A DNA stretch of 64,000 nt from Chamaecrista fasciculata (lineage: Eukaryota; Streptophyta; Magnoliopsida; Fabales; Fabaceae): NCBI GenBank assembly GCA_003254925.1, contig QANZ01039462.1, positions 1 to 64,000 of the forward strand. The letters are read 5' to 3'. Numbering within the stretch: the stretch's first letter is position 1; every line of letters begins with the position of its first letter. The position numbers were made by a program, and so were the translations under genes. Below are positions 46,377 through 58,268 of this stretch, in pieces. Below the pieces are notes generated by a model. That model was not told where the DNA came from, did not search any database, and saw only the letters and a program-made list of their open reading frames with translations.

Positions 46377-46749
46377 ATGAATGATTGATTGAACAACAAA
46401 AGCATGATCTTTTAATTTTTAACAGGATACTGAAAGGGAAATCACCACCTATGGCTGGTGGTAACAACCATATCTGATCTAAAATCTTGATGTACCTAAA
46501 AAGTTTTCTTCTTGGTCCATTTACAGCACTGCTTAGCATTGGTATAGTCTCTCACTATCATTAAACAGAATGTAATTACTGAACAAAGTTTATTAAGGAT
46601 ATTTAACTTCATTTCTTGGCTGTGTACCCAAACTCAGACATTGGATTTTCAGAATTTGAAATATAGAATATGAAATCTTAAGGAAGTCGTGTCACGCTTT
46701 CTTCTGCCCTTCTCTTTTTTCCACTTATGATAAGTCTTTTATAAAATTT

Positions 46750-47340
46750 GAGTTAAATTACACTAAGACTCCTTGAGTTTTAAGTTGAGGTAAAAATAAC
46801 ACTCTTAAATTTGGCCGGTGTTTGTTGAGCTTTTACAACGGTGTTTGTTGAATCTGGCCGCCGGTCGCGGTGGCCATGAAGGTTAGGAAGAAGAATGAGA
46901 AGAAGAGGCATTGTTTTTGTTTTTTTTTGTTTTAATTTTTTTTATTTTGGTGTGAAATCTGCTAAAACCTTTATTTGTTTACTTTTTTTACATTTTGATC
47001 CTATCATAAAAGTAAAAGAATTTTAATGTAAAAAATAAAAATATTTGGGGGATGAAAATCAATTCTTTTTATGAAAATTGGTCAAAGTATAACTTTTTGA
47101 AAATTTGAGGGACTAAAACAAAACTTTGAACAAACTTGAGGCACCAAAATAAAACTTTGGCCTTTTCAAAATGTGTTGAGGTGGCATTTAACAGTATATT
47201 TGGATGGCAAGTTAACAGAAGGGTGTTAATTGCTCAAAATTAAAAACTCAGGGGTACTCTTTGCACAATTTTAAAACTCAGGGGTGTTATGTGCACCTGA
47301 CCTAAAACTCAGGGGGTGTTTGTGCATTTTGGCCAAAATT
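46750..47340. mobile_element. Foldback element with 'aaactcaggggt' arms
   Basis: Left 'taaattacactaagactccttgagttttaagttgagg', right '...cctgacctaaaactcagggggtgtttgtgcattttggcc'. The inner part has 'accaaaataaaactttggcc' of the same style as the element at 5003-5677. Related arms occur at 45785-46160. No gene. The remaining 47341-47818 is AT-rich spacer. Confidence 0.6.
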
Positions 47341-47818
47341 AAAACTCTCCAATATCCCCCAAATAAGAAAGAAAGAAGTAATGAAGACATCAAAGAGATG
47401 GCAATTACAATTTACAACTAAAGCTAATTGGAATATCTTAACACTTTCAATGACACGGAGACTCGTCAACTTGTGTGAAATAAAACCTGAAATTCCACCT
47501 ATTATCAATTTATATACATTTAAGGCGTTACTTAATTTTGATCCCTCTGAAGGCAAGTGAAAGTTTGAAATTATGAATCAGTCGCCAAAAAGGCAAAACC
47601 AAACAAAGAAACAAATAAAAAGTCTTTTTTTGGGTAAAAAACTGAATCCTTTCTAATTTTTTTTTAAAAAAAGAATTTAACTTAAATTTTACTTCTTTTA
47701 TAAGATCGAAAAAAACAACACGAAGAAAAAAAAATTATTTAAATTAAATTTCTTGGTACCCTTGTCCTAAATAAACCAAGTAATATTAGAGAAAAAAAAA
47801 AACAGAAAGAAAGTGGAA

Positions 47819-48271
47819 TCAAGCAATATTCTTAGTTACATATCCCATAGCATAGTTGTAGTTTTCCCAGAAATCTTGTACCATTTTTGTAAGCATGCCT
47901 GAAATCTCCTTTGATAAATCTCCCAAATACTCTAATCCTTCATCAAATGAAGTCTTCATTTTATCAGCAACATCTCCAATTACTGACCCTGTGACACCCA
48001 CAGATCCTATCACACTTTCTTTCACAACATCAAATATTTTGGTCACCATGAAATTCAATGATTTCATCATCAACTTGAATATGAGCTCGAAAAACTCCCT
48101 CATGCCTTGAGAAATTTGTCCTAATCCGCCATGGACGGCATCGCCGGGGACCTTAAAACCATGGACTAACAACACAATTAGGTGAGCCATGGTGGTGAAG
48201 ATGAGACGAGTTAGGAAACTCCATAGTGTTATTGCAGCAAATATGATGAGTCTTAGAAGAAGAATTAACAT
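47819..48271 (-). CDS. Small intronless membrane protein, 150 aa, function unknown
   Basis: I do not recognise a named family. The first 40 residues are strongly hydrophobic (MLILLLRLIIFAAITLWSFL, then LIVLLVHG), giving one or two membrane segments or a signal anchor. The rest is amphipathic, with Lys/Asp/Glu-rich helices (VADKMKTSFDEGLEYL, MLTKMVQDFWENY) and a Gly/Ser/Val patch (ESVIGSVGVTGSVIGDV). Codon choice and length are consistent with a real plant gene. A minus-strand TATA-like run (48348-48363) lies 75-90 bp upstream of the ATG. No neighbour suggests a role. Confidence 0.6.
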   Translation of the reverse strand: MLILLLRLIIFAAITLWSFLTRLIFTTMAHLIVLLVHGFKVPGDAVHGGLGQISQGMREFFELIFKLMMKSLNFMVTKIFDVVKESVIGSVGVTGSVIGDVADKMKTSFDEGLEYLGDLSKEISGMLTKMVQDFWENYNYAMGYVTKNIA

Positions 48272-48479
48272 TGGAGTATGTAAAGAAATTTGATGGAAGA
48301 GACTTTGCTAGGAAGGCAAAAGGAAGACCTCTACATATATGTTATTATGTGTATATATATATACATATGTAATAAGAGTGGTTTGTTTACCAAAAAAACT
48401 AAGAGTGGTTTGAAGGTTTCAAAAGTAAGAAGAGTGTGTGAATTGTTTATGTAAGTAGTAAAGAGTTGAAGGCATGCAA

Positions 48480-49675
48480 TTGGTGAGACAAGTTTCCTAG
48501 GGGCACAAGTTAGTGTATTTTTATTAGTTGTTGCTTGTTTGCTTTACATCATCTTAAAAGCTTGCAAGGTTCAAACATTTGAAAGAATTTTTAATTTTAT
48601 GGTCGGCCTATAAAGACTAGAGAGAAAATTTATGAGTTATAATAATTTACGAGGATTATAGTTCAATTAAAAATATAAAATAAATACGCGAGAAGTGTCT
48701 CAGACTCGATTTTCACATAACATATTAATAAAGAGGAAAGAGAATTAAGTGTAATTAAACCTTAAATCGAATTAAGTAATTTATAATAATTAAGTAATTT
48801 ATAATATTATGATTTAATGACTGAAATGGTGCCACATGTCAGATGTAAAGATTATAAAAAATTTATATTCACTTAATATCAATAATTCTCTAAGTTGACT
48901 TAATTAGATGTATATTATTTTGATGACTTTTATATGGTGAAGTCTACTTTGTATGTATTATTTTTTTCACTAGTTTATTTTGCTTTAACATACAGTATTG
49001 GTCTATTGGTGTGTAGTGTGTACTATTTTATTGTTACTATTACAAACAAATGAAACATTAATCAAGCAATAATTATGAGAAATGCATTGACTAAAAGAAA
49101 AGACTTGATTTCTTAAGAGAAAAGACCAGAGAGAAACAATGAGATTTGAGGTATAACAAAGTATATGAATAAACTAAGTACAATAAATTAATTATGAATA
49201 TATATATATATATATATATAATTCTTTTTAAATTTTGAATTCCTTTATCTATAAGTTTTCAAACACTATTCATAATTTTCTTCATAGTTCATAACTTTAC
49301 ATCTTAATTATTTTTTATACGAGATATTTTTAAAATTATTTTATATTAAAATTTTGAAATTTAAAACAATATTTACGTGAGTGGCATAAAAAATCAAATA
49401 TATGTATATATGTATATATATATATATATTTATATTTATAAATAATTAAAATCTGTAAATTTTAATGAAAACTTTAAAAATTACAATTCATAATATATAT
49501 TATATGTCTCATTATCTTCTATTATTTGTCATGTTAAAGTCATAAAAAAATGATTTTGTATTTTGAAGCATATAAATATGTCATATGGGGTTATATACAT
49601 GTCCGACACGGTGACACTCTCAAAATGAAGTGTCCATACTTCATAGCCTGCTAAAAAAATGCCCATAATTAATAG
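48480..49675. other. AT-rich intergenic spacer
   Basis: No open frame worth calling. Contains TA microsatellites at about 49198-49220 and 49408-49430 and short direct repeats such as 'taagtaatttataata' (48772-48805). Confidence 0.55.
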
Positions 49676-50115
49676 GGTAAATTACACTTTGGTACCATGT
49701 TTGGTCATATTTCACTTTGGTACCCTGTGGTTTAAAAAGTGACACTTTAGTACCCTGTGGTATTCTCCATTAGCACTTTGGTACTCTTTTGAGCTATTTT
49801 GTAATTTTAACCAAAATTTTTTTTACAAAAATTAGATATTGACCCCCAAATATTTTTAAAGTTTTCATTTTAGTCCCTAAATAGTAGATAATATGTATTT
49901 AAGGACCTATTTGTAATTTTTTTAAAAAATTTTGGGGTCAATATGTAATTTTTGCAAAATTTATTTTGGTTAAAATTACAAAATAACTCCAAAGGGTATC
50001 AAAGTGTTAATGGAAAATACCACAGGGTACCAAAGTGTCACTTTTTGAACCACATAGTACCAAAGTAAAATATGACCTTACTACAGGGTATCAAAGTGTA
50101 ATTTACGTTATTTAA
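49676..50115. mobile_element. Foldback element with 'ggtaccctgtgg' arms
   Basis: Left 'ggtaaattacactttggtacc ... ttaaaaagtgacactttagtaccctgtgg', right 'ccacagggtaccaaagtgtcactttttgaacc ... gtatcaaagtgtaatttac'. The arms are about 140 bp with an AT-rich loop containing 'ttttagtccctaaatag'. I could not define a target duplication. Confidence 0.75.
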
Positions 50116-50650
50116 TATATGATTATGCCTTGAACAAGTTATTTCTAATAAAAGATAGAAGACACCCGTGAATAAAAATAAAGTTTATATTTGAGTGAGT
50201 TGAAAAGGCAAATATGAGCTCATTGTCCTTTTCTTCCTATTTTTTTCTTCAATAATAATAACTAATCTCCTTGCTCTCTCACAAGCAACTCAGATTCGAT
50301 TCCTATTTCGTAGCTAACACAAAAACCTGTACAGTCTTCAAATGAGCAAGTGCAAATGTGCAAATATAACATCATAACCGTTATGTAGAAAGCTGCAAAT
50401 ACTGTAAAATAGATATGCATAAAGATGAAAATCTCAGAAAGCAAAAAAACCTTTGTTACTTTCTCCACATCAGCTTTACTAAAAGGAAGACCAAGCATTT
50501 AAACTATACATTACTCACATCTTATATATGTATATATATACAATAGAAATATTCTCAAACTATGGGATGCCGAGAATATGAAACTCACTATATGTACATA
50601 TAGAATTCGCCCCATAATAAGTTAATAACCTGTCTGTGTCTTCATGCTAT

Positions 50651-53327
50651 TCAATTATCCTTAAGCTTATATACATTGTCTATGTAATCTTCTGTGTCCC
50701 ACAAGAAAGATCCAAAAGCAACTGCTTCCAAAACCAACCTCTTCAGACTAGAAAATGAAGTCAATATAACATCATCGCTCCCAACCAATTTAGATTCATC
50801 GTTGCCGAAAAGTTCTAAGCTATAACTCTCCACCAGATTTGCAGCCTCCTTAGATCTCAGTTTGGCACATCTTTGCAATGATCCAGGATGAAACCCCATC
50901 ACATAATATTTAATGTCTTCAACTTCATCTTCTTGCTTCATTAACCCTTGACCTACAGATTGCTTGTTACCCATGTGGCCAAAGATTACATCTTTGAATC
51001 CACAAGTGATCGCATCATGAAAGGCAAAGGCAGTCCTATGACCAAGATGAAAATCGTGGTTAGCCACAGATAGAGTTCGTTCTAAGCGGTACCTCAAGGA
51101 AACTGACTTCAGAAAGTAACCGAATAATATCGAGGCTACATATATTCGGTAGACCAAGAATTGCTTAATCTTAGTCAATGCCCAACTCTCTGTTACACTG
51201 CATTTTGCCTTCAAACCAGTCATTGTTGTTACATGCTCCCTTATCATATCCAAAATCCCCAAGCTGTAGATTGACTCAAGCTGCCAGTCCTTAGAAGGCA
51301 ATATCTCTAGCCTGCCATTATACATGCATCTAGAAAGTTTTGGAACCAGATGAACCCCGATCTCAGAAAACTTGTAACAGATCAGCAAATACATTACATC
51401 TTGCACGGCAATTTGGCATTGATGCTCTTTAATTTCGGCGATCCTCCTGCCAGTCATAAAAATTTTATGTTAAAAACTGTTTCATTCAATATCTACTTGA
51501 AATAATGCCAGGCAAAACCCCATCATTCAATCATGCAGAAATTTGTATGACATAGAAAAGGATTGTATTTAATAGGCAGAAAAACTTAATCATATCAGAT
51601 CTTTCACATGCTCATAAAACTATTTGAATACTGGATTCCCTGCTTGTAATAATGCATAAATAAAAACTATTTGAACACCAGGATTTCTAATTGTACAACG
51701 TCATACCAAGTTATAAACAGCAGGGATCAGGCTCAGCTCACATCCTTTACTAATAAAATTTTTCACTGCCAATGGAGGCAATGCAGTAGGACTCAGTCGT
51801 TATACAAATTATTGATCATAAATGAATTGTTTCTGTCTGTCACTCTTTCTATTGATCCATTAATCATTCTACCAACAAACAAAAAAGCAGAACCACAAAT
51901 AAGATTGTTTAAATCTATGCTCACAAATAATATTAGGAAAAGTTCAAGCCTGAGTTAGAGTGCAAAGACAATTTTTCCTCAACTGACCTAACTGAAAAGT
52001 GCAAACAAGATAAGCCTCCTTTACGTCACTTGCAGAAAGTCAAATACTATAAAATTAATATATAGCATTTTTGTCATATCGCTTTCTTCCCCTTTCCTGG
52101 TGGACAAAAATACTAATGACAATTGACAAATACCCAAGGGACAACACCAAAACAAACATGAAACCTAGAACGACAATTCATAATTCTGTTGTCTCAAACA
52201 ATAGACCATAAACAAATTGTCATAATGGTGGTTGCTCCATAGTTTATGATAGAGCTATTGTTGTCCAATTCATTGTAATTTTTGGTTACTATATAACGCA
52301 TAAGAAAGAGTAAGTAGAATAGCCACAATCATGATCAAAATAGTATTGAAAAGCTGTTATACATCTATTGAAATATGGAAAAAAATGCCAATTAAAATAG
52401 CAGATGATAAGTTAAAAGTAGTGCAAAAGCAAGATCTTCCTGCAATTTATTTGTCTGCAAGACATCAGAAACCCAAGATTTAAGTAAGCTCTTTCAGTTG
52501 CCCACAACATACTACAAAAACTTGATATGACATCCAATTTCAAGTCCAGACAGAACAAATTTCTGCCGATCAACTCTCAATCTAGATTACATAAGATTCT
52601 GAGCGAATCATATTTCTGCTGACCAACTCTCAATCTCACATGATAAAAACAAAAGCCTACGTAACAGAGAGAAACAAACCAAGTCCAGCCTTGTAAGTAA
52701 CTGCAAGAAGTTTAATCTCCTTTCAAGACTTTCACTGTTAGAATAGTACTAGACTAGTAACAAATTCAAAGAAGAGACAATGTTTTACACAGGTTAATGA
52801 ATTCAAGCAAATATTTAGCTTACTTGATATATCAAGTTACTTAGTTCTACCGCAAAATCTAGGCACAGAATTATAAACCAGAAGTTCACTCTAATAATAG
52901 TACAAGTACAAAAATGAAGAGGTTGATGAAATTAAGACGCAAACCTATGAAGCAAGGCATCATCGGCATGTGCGGCGAGCGACATGCGAGTGAGTGCTGC
53001 ATCTCGATCATCGACCAAAAGCTTGAGCTCTTCCGCCACCGCCACGTGGAACATCTGCCGGTGGTTCTGCAAAACGCCGCTCAGAAACTTTCCGACGTCC
53101 GATTTCGGCTCCAGCGGTGAGTTCAGGCTGCTGTATTCGCAGTGACTCGCGCCGGCACTCGCTTTGACGACCTTGATGGCTGATCTGCGATTCCTAACAT
53201 TGAGACCTAAAACCGATTTTGGCGGCAAATTGCAGAAGAATGAAGAAAATCGTTTGGGATAGAGGTTATGGTTGAAACGAGAGATGCGCGATGAAGGTGG
53301 AGATGGATGATAGAGACAGTTTTCCAT
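50651..53327 (-). CDS. DUF760 chloroplast protein, UV-B-induced At3g17800-like, 392 aa, two exons
   Basis: Exon 1 53327-52945, intron 52944-51447 (GT-AG on the minus strand, about 1.5 kb), exon 2 51446-50651; 1179 nt in all. The N-terminus (MENCLYHPSPPSSRISRFNH..., rich in Ser/Arg and poor in acidic residues up to about 55) looks like a chloroplast transit peptide. The DUF760 body includes VGKFLSGVLQNHRQMFHVAVAEELKLL, then RRIAEIKEHQCQIAVQDVMYLL, LVPKLS, and YVASILFGYFLKSVSLRYRLER. These are family features I recall from the UV-B-induced protein At3g17800; the C-terminal 80 residues (SFSSLKRLVLEAVAFGSFLWD) also belong to that family. The molecular function is not known. The start at 53327 is the first ATG of the frame. 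Confidence 0.85.
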
Positions 53328-53696
53328 GAACAATTAGTGAAAGTTTGTGAGGAAGATTGAGAGAGAAAATGGGTTTGATTGAATATGAATTATGAATACG
53401 GAAAATGAAAATATCTTTGGGTATGAATAGGGTTTTAGAAATTAGAGACACTTTTTGAATGAAGGATGAGAATTTTGGGAGGAGAGTGATGAGTGCGTAT
53501 ACACTATTTATGTGGGTTTTGATGTTGACGCTCTCTGAGAATGAGAATGAGAATGAGAATGTGGGGACTTTTCAACTTGCAGAAGGAGAAAGAAGAAGAC
53601 TCTTGGGTTGGAGAGTATTGATGAAAGATGAATTCTTCATCAACATAGTAAAGTAGTAGTAAATCCATGAATTGAATCTAGAAAGTATAAAAGAAA
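53328..53696. other. Promoter region of the DUF760 gene
   Basis: Upstream sequence of the minus-strand gene. Contains a pentuple GAATGA-type repeat at 53537-53561 ('gagaatgagaatgagaatga'). No other gene; short open frames are not supported. Confidence 0.4.
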
Positions 53697-54552
53697 TGTG
53701 TCGTCAAAATCTATTTTCGTCCCTAATGTTTACCCAAAGTTCTATTTTGGTCCCCTAATGTTTTTTCTCTATTTTGGTCCTTAGTGTTTCTTAAAAGTTT
53801 TATCATTGGTCCCTATCTATTGAATATGATCATATTTCTCTTGTTTCAAACTTGGATGTGATTAAATCAGAGGCAGGCATGAGTTAAATTTGATTAATTA
53901 TTTCTTTACCTAGTTAAAGTCATCGGTAAATGAGGTCAAATTGGACATAAAATTGAGCCCGAAAATGAGCTTCTTATTTCATGAATTTGATCATATCTCT
54001 TTCGTTTCAAGTCTAAATGTAACAAAATCGGAGTTACAAATTATTCCTGATAAGTTTTTACTCTATTTTGTTGGGATCGTTGGCAAACGAGGTCAAATAG
54101 TATTTTGAAAGTGAGTTTGGTCAAAACATAAATATTAACATTAGGAATACTATTTAATTTCGTTTGTCAATGATCACAACAAGACAAAGAAAGAACTCGT
54201 TAAGAGTAACTTGTAGCTCTGATTCCGTTACATTCGAACTTAAGACAAGAAAGATATTGCCGAATTCATGAAACAAGCAACCCATTTTCGACCCCAATTT
54301 CATGTCTGGTTGACCTCGTTTGTCGATGATTCCAATTAGACAAAAAAAAAACTTGTCAAATTTAACTCGTAGCTTTGATTTAATCGCATATGGATTTGAA
54401 ATGAGAGATATATGATCATATTCAATAGTTAGAGGTCAATGATGAAACTTTCAATAAACATTAAAAACCAAAACGAAACAAAAAAAATATTATAGACCAA
54501 ATCAAAATTTAAGGTAAACAGTAGTGACTAAAACAGGTTTTTGGACTAGTCA
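53697..54552. mobile_element. Large foldback element, about 850 bp
   Basis: Left 'gtcgtcaaaatctattttcgtccctaatgtttaccc', right 'ggtaaacagtagtgactaaaacaggttttt...'. Inner arms repeat 'gatcatatttctcttgtttcaaac' and 'aatgagagatatatgatcatattcaat' in reverse, and 'ttggcaaacgaggtcaaat' versus 'ttgacctcgtttgtcgatgat'. The layout agrees with the other foldback elements; outer ends are degenerate. Confidence 0.65.
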
Positions 54553-56488
54553 TATTTTGCATTCAAAAACAGAATAAATAAATAAAAATTGAGCACTAGA
54601 ATGACACAAGAAAGATATTTAAGGACCAAAATAAAACTTACTCTATAACTCAAAACCATAATGAAGTTTTGACGAAAAAAATTAGTAGACTGCCTTTCGT
54701 GAAAAGATAAGGTGTTGATGATAAGATCAAAACCTTATCCATTTAAATATTATATTATTTGAAACTTAAATTGGTTTTGCGTTATGGGCACATTATATAA
54801 GTTAAAAGTTAAAACTACTATCTGAGATGAGACCACTCAATTAGATTAATCATAACAGATACTTTTAGATTTTTCAACTAATTAAGTAAAGGTGTATTAA
54901 TATGTTATCATATTGGGCTTTATTCGATTATATAGATTGTGAAAATTGAAATTGTTCCCCAGAGTAATTAACCTTCATATTATATTTTTTTATACAATTA
55001 TATGTGTTTTAAAGTGGCCTAATTTGAAGTTTTAGGCCTCGGTTCATAATATGATAATATCTAATAGAAGCGTGAAATTATAAGCTTGTGGATATATGGT
55101 TAGCTTATCTTATCCTTATATATGAAATTTCCATATTGTGTACCGAATATCTAAACAAATATCTTTATAGATATTTTATTAAGATTGTTTGGTTGTTGGG
55201 GAATCGGAATATTCGAAAAAGGTGGTAGGTCTCACACTATCATGATTATATCAATTCCTTTCTCTTTTTTGTTTTAAAAAAAAAAAATAAATAATCATTT
55301 TGATCTTAAATATATATTTTAATATTCATTGTAATCTTTTATGTTTCAATATATTTAAATTGATCTTAAATATTGATAAAATATTTTATTTTGATCTTAA
55401 ATTATTGAATTTGGTCATATTTATCTCGTCTCTCATTTTTAAGTTTAAAAGATTGGTTAAGAATAATTCAAAGGATTTATCTAACATGTGCCCTTAGGGC
55501 ATATTTTAAGGTTTCTTCTGATTGGTTAGTAGAGCATCTCATATCTTGAAATTTAAAAAAATTCATTTAAAAGATAATTTTTAATGTTTAAAAACTCACT
55601 TGACAAATAAAAAAAAAAACTTAACATGTATCCTAATGGCACATTCAAAACTCTAAATTTATCATATTTTGAACTTATAATAAGAGAGGTGTGATCAATT
55701 TCACTTATTTAACTATTAAACAAATGGTCTATTTTTCGGGATCAATTTGACCTCTTTGAATATTTTATTTTAAAAATAAGTTTCAAATCAGTTTGTATTA
55801 AATTATAATAATGTTATTGTTATCAATTCTCCACTTTTTTAGTTTTTATAAAATAAGACATAGTTTTATTTTCATTTTAAAGACAATAGTTTAATTTAAA
55901 CAAAAAACATAAATTAAATCATCATTTTTTTTATAGTTTTTAAAAATAAAAAAATTATAGAAGTAGAATTAAACGAGCTGTGTGCCATAAATTATATCCC
56001 ATAAAGTTAATCTTGTTGTAAACATGTATATATATATATATATTATTTTTATTATTTCAAAATAAAAAATTTAAATTATTTTTATTTTAATATATTTTTA
56101 TATTAACAATAATTATAAATATTACATACATATTTATGTGTCAGTTAAGACACGCAAAACTCTTAATATATATATAGGGAATGTCTTTTGTATTCTTTCT
56201 CTCACATGTAATATCTTCAATGTAATTGTTTTTTTTCCATTAGTGTATTCAAAGACATGTAATCTTCCACTTTCGTAGACTATAAATTATATCCTTAATT
56301 CCTATATAACAAAGACTTATTTGGAAATAATATAATGAAATGTTAAGTGCTTAAAAAATTATATCAAAAGAGTGAGGTATATCTTAAAAAACTAAACTCT
56401 TTTCACTATTAATTTGTAATTCTCTCTTTTTTTTTTTTTCTGTTAGATATTTTTATTCATATTTCTTTCTTGTTCTATTTACAACTAA
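54553..56488. other. AT-rich intergenic region with a small palindromic MITE-like repeat
   Basis: No gene is seen. At about 55481-55650 two related palindromic ends occur ('taacatgtgcccttagggcatattttaa' and 'ttaacatgtatcctaatggcacattcaaaa'), probably the ends of a degraded short element. TA run at about 56028-56042. Confidence 0.45.
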
Positions 56489-56850
56489 CATCGATTTTTT
56501 TATTAAAATAATACATTAAAATATATTATGTATTTCAATACCCTATAAATTTTCTTTTTCCCCAAATGGGATACGCATCAACGAGACACGATTTTAATCT
56601 TTGATTTATTTCTGTAAAATCGCGTCGTATGAACACAATTTCAGTACCAACATGATAATTTCTGTAAATAGCACTGACATTATTATGTTGGTACTGAAAT
56701 TGTGTTCATACGATGCGATTTTACAGAAATAAATTAAAGATTAAAATCGTGTCCAGTTGATGCGTATCCCATTTGGGGAAATAAGAAAATTTGTAAGGTA
56801 TTGAAATACATAATATATTTTAATGTATTATTTTGATAAAAAAATCGATG
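56489..56850. mobile_element. 362-bp MITE folding into a near-perfect hairpin
   Basis: Starts CATCGATTTTTTTA and ends with its complement TAAAAAAATCGATG. Arms of about 165 bp differ at only a handful of positions (for example 'caacgagacacgat' against 'atcgtgtccagttg') around a loop near 56660-56690. It is noncoding. High arm identity suggests a recent origin or frequent gene conversion. Flanking sequence does not show a convincing long target duplication. Confidence 0.85.
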
Positions 56851-56979
56851 TGATGCATATTTAAAGTATTATTATGATATATGTTAACAATAAGAATAAG
56901 GTGTCATAGAATATTGATAAAAAGTCAATGACAACAACTACATTAATTTTTTAAAAACAATTGTAAAGATTTAATTTTA

Positions 56980-57514
56980 GAGGGAACATACTATTTGGTC
57001 CCTCCTTTTTTTACAGTTTCAACTATTTGATCCTTACATTTTTGAAATAGACTATTTGGCCCCTCAAAAATTAGAAATGTCAACTCGTTAGTTCCTGTAG
57101 CCTATCTCCGTTATCAACACTGATAACCTGGCCGTTAAATGCACATGTAACACGTTAAATGTCACATATTTAACTATTTGAGACCACCTAAATTTTGAGA
57201 TTGGGGAATGATTCAATAATTTATACTTTATGGAAGCTTCACATGTAATAAAAGTATTTGGGTCTAACTCAATTTTATGCAGATTTAATTGTGTTTGTTG
57301 GTCCGATTCGGTTGGTTTAGGTGATTAAGATGCCAAAGTGGCATTTAACAGTGTCATGTAAGCATTTAACGTCTGCTAGTTGACGATTATGATAAATGAG
57401 AGATTAAATAGTTGAAAATTATGATAAATGAGGGACCTAATAGTCTAATTAAAAAATGCAAGGACTAAATAATTGAAATTGCGAAAAAGGATGGACCAAC
57501 TAATATGTTTCCTC
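56980..57514. mobile_element. Foldback element with 9-bp target duplication
   Basis: Ends GAGGGAACATACTATTTGG and, in reverse, GAGGAAACATATTAGTTGG. Arms carry 'ggtccctcc', 'caactatttgatcctt' and their inverses. It is flanked by TTAATTTTA at 56971-56979 and 57515-57523. The terminal match and 9-bp duplication support a Mutator-like origin. Confidence 0.83.
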
Positions 57515-57523
57515 TTAATTTTA

Positions 57524-58268
57524 CTTACGATTTTTTTTCATGAAGAAGGTGGCATAAAGCCATATATCATGGAGACCAAATAAGGCCTAAATTTAATAAT
57601 GGAAGCCTAGCCCTGCGCTCCCCATAACATATATACATAAGTATAGGAGAGAAAAAAGAAATCTTAGGCAACACACCTAAGAAAAAAGAACATAACATTC
57701 AGGACTCCTATACTACAATATACATCAACAAGACAGATCTAATATCATATCTAAACATCAGAGAACTTGAAAGATTTTTGAACGAGGCGACACACCCCCA
57801 CTCTCTCTGAGAGAAAAAAATCTTTTTGACCCGTTCTCTTCTTCATTATCAGGTTATAGGAGTAAATCTGAGATGTATATGAGCAAAAGAAAAACTCTTT
57901 CCTAACCAAAGGGACAAAACTCCCCTAATTGGAAAAGAACACTTTCCTAAAGAAAGTAGAAAACCTCCCTCATGAGGAAATGGGGCCACCACTGCCGCTG
58001 TATCAGGTCAAAAATAAAAATTATACATACTATTGGGCCATACGGCCACATATATTTTGGGTACTACATGGATTCAAGACACTTGAAAAAAAAATTGAAT
58101 TTGGGCTCATGGCCTAAAGAACACTAGCCCAATATGAAAGAAAAAAACAATAACAAAAACAAAGAGATTTTGTTTTTGGTAAATAAAGAGAATTTTCATG
58201 TTATATATTGGAAATTGGCTTCAGAGCTAGCTAGATTGGCAAAGTCAAGAGTGTGGAAGTGCGAGAAA
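57524..58268 (+). promoter_or_regulatory. Upstream region and leader of the FKBP gene
   Basis: No gene of its own is seen; the open frames are short and Lys/Asn-rich. TTGGGCC at 58033-58039 and 'agcccaat' at about 58125 resemble the site II (TGGGCC/T) motifs of plant housekeeping promoters. An AT-rich stretch precedes the start codon. Confidence 0.4.

Noticed and set aside
50262..50498. 78-codon minus-strand frame next to the DUF760 gene
   Set aside because: No domain and low-complexity composition; it lies in the 3' flank of that gene.
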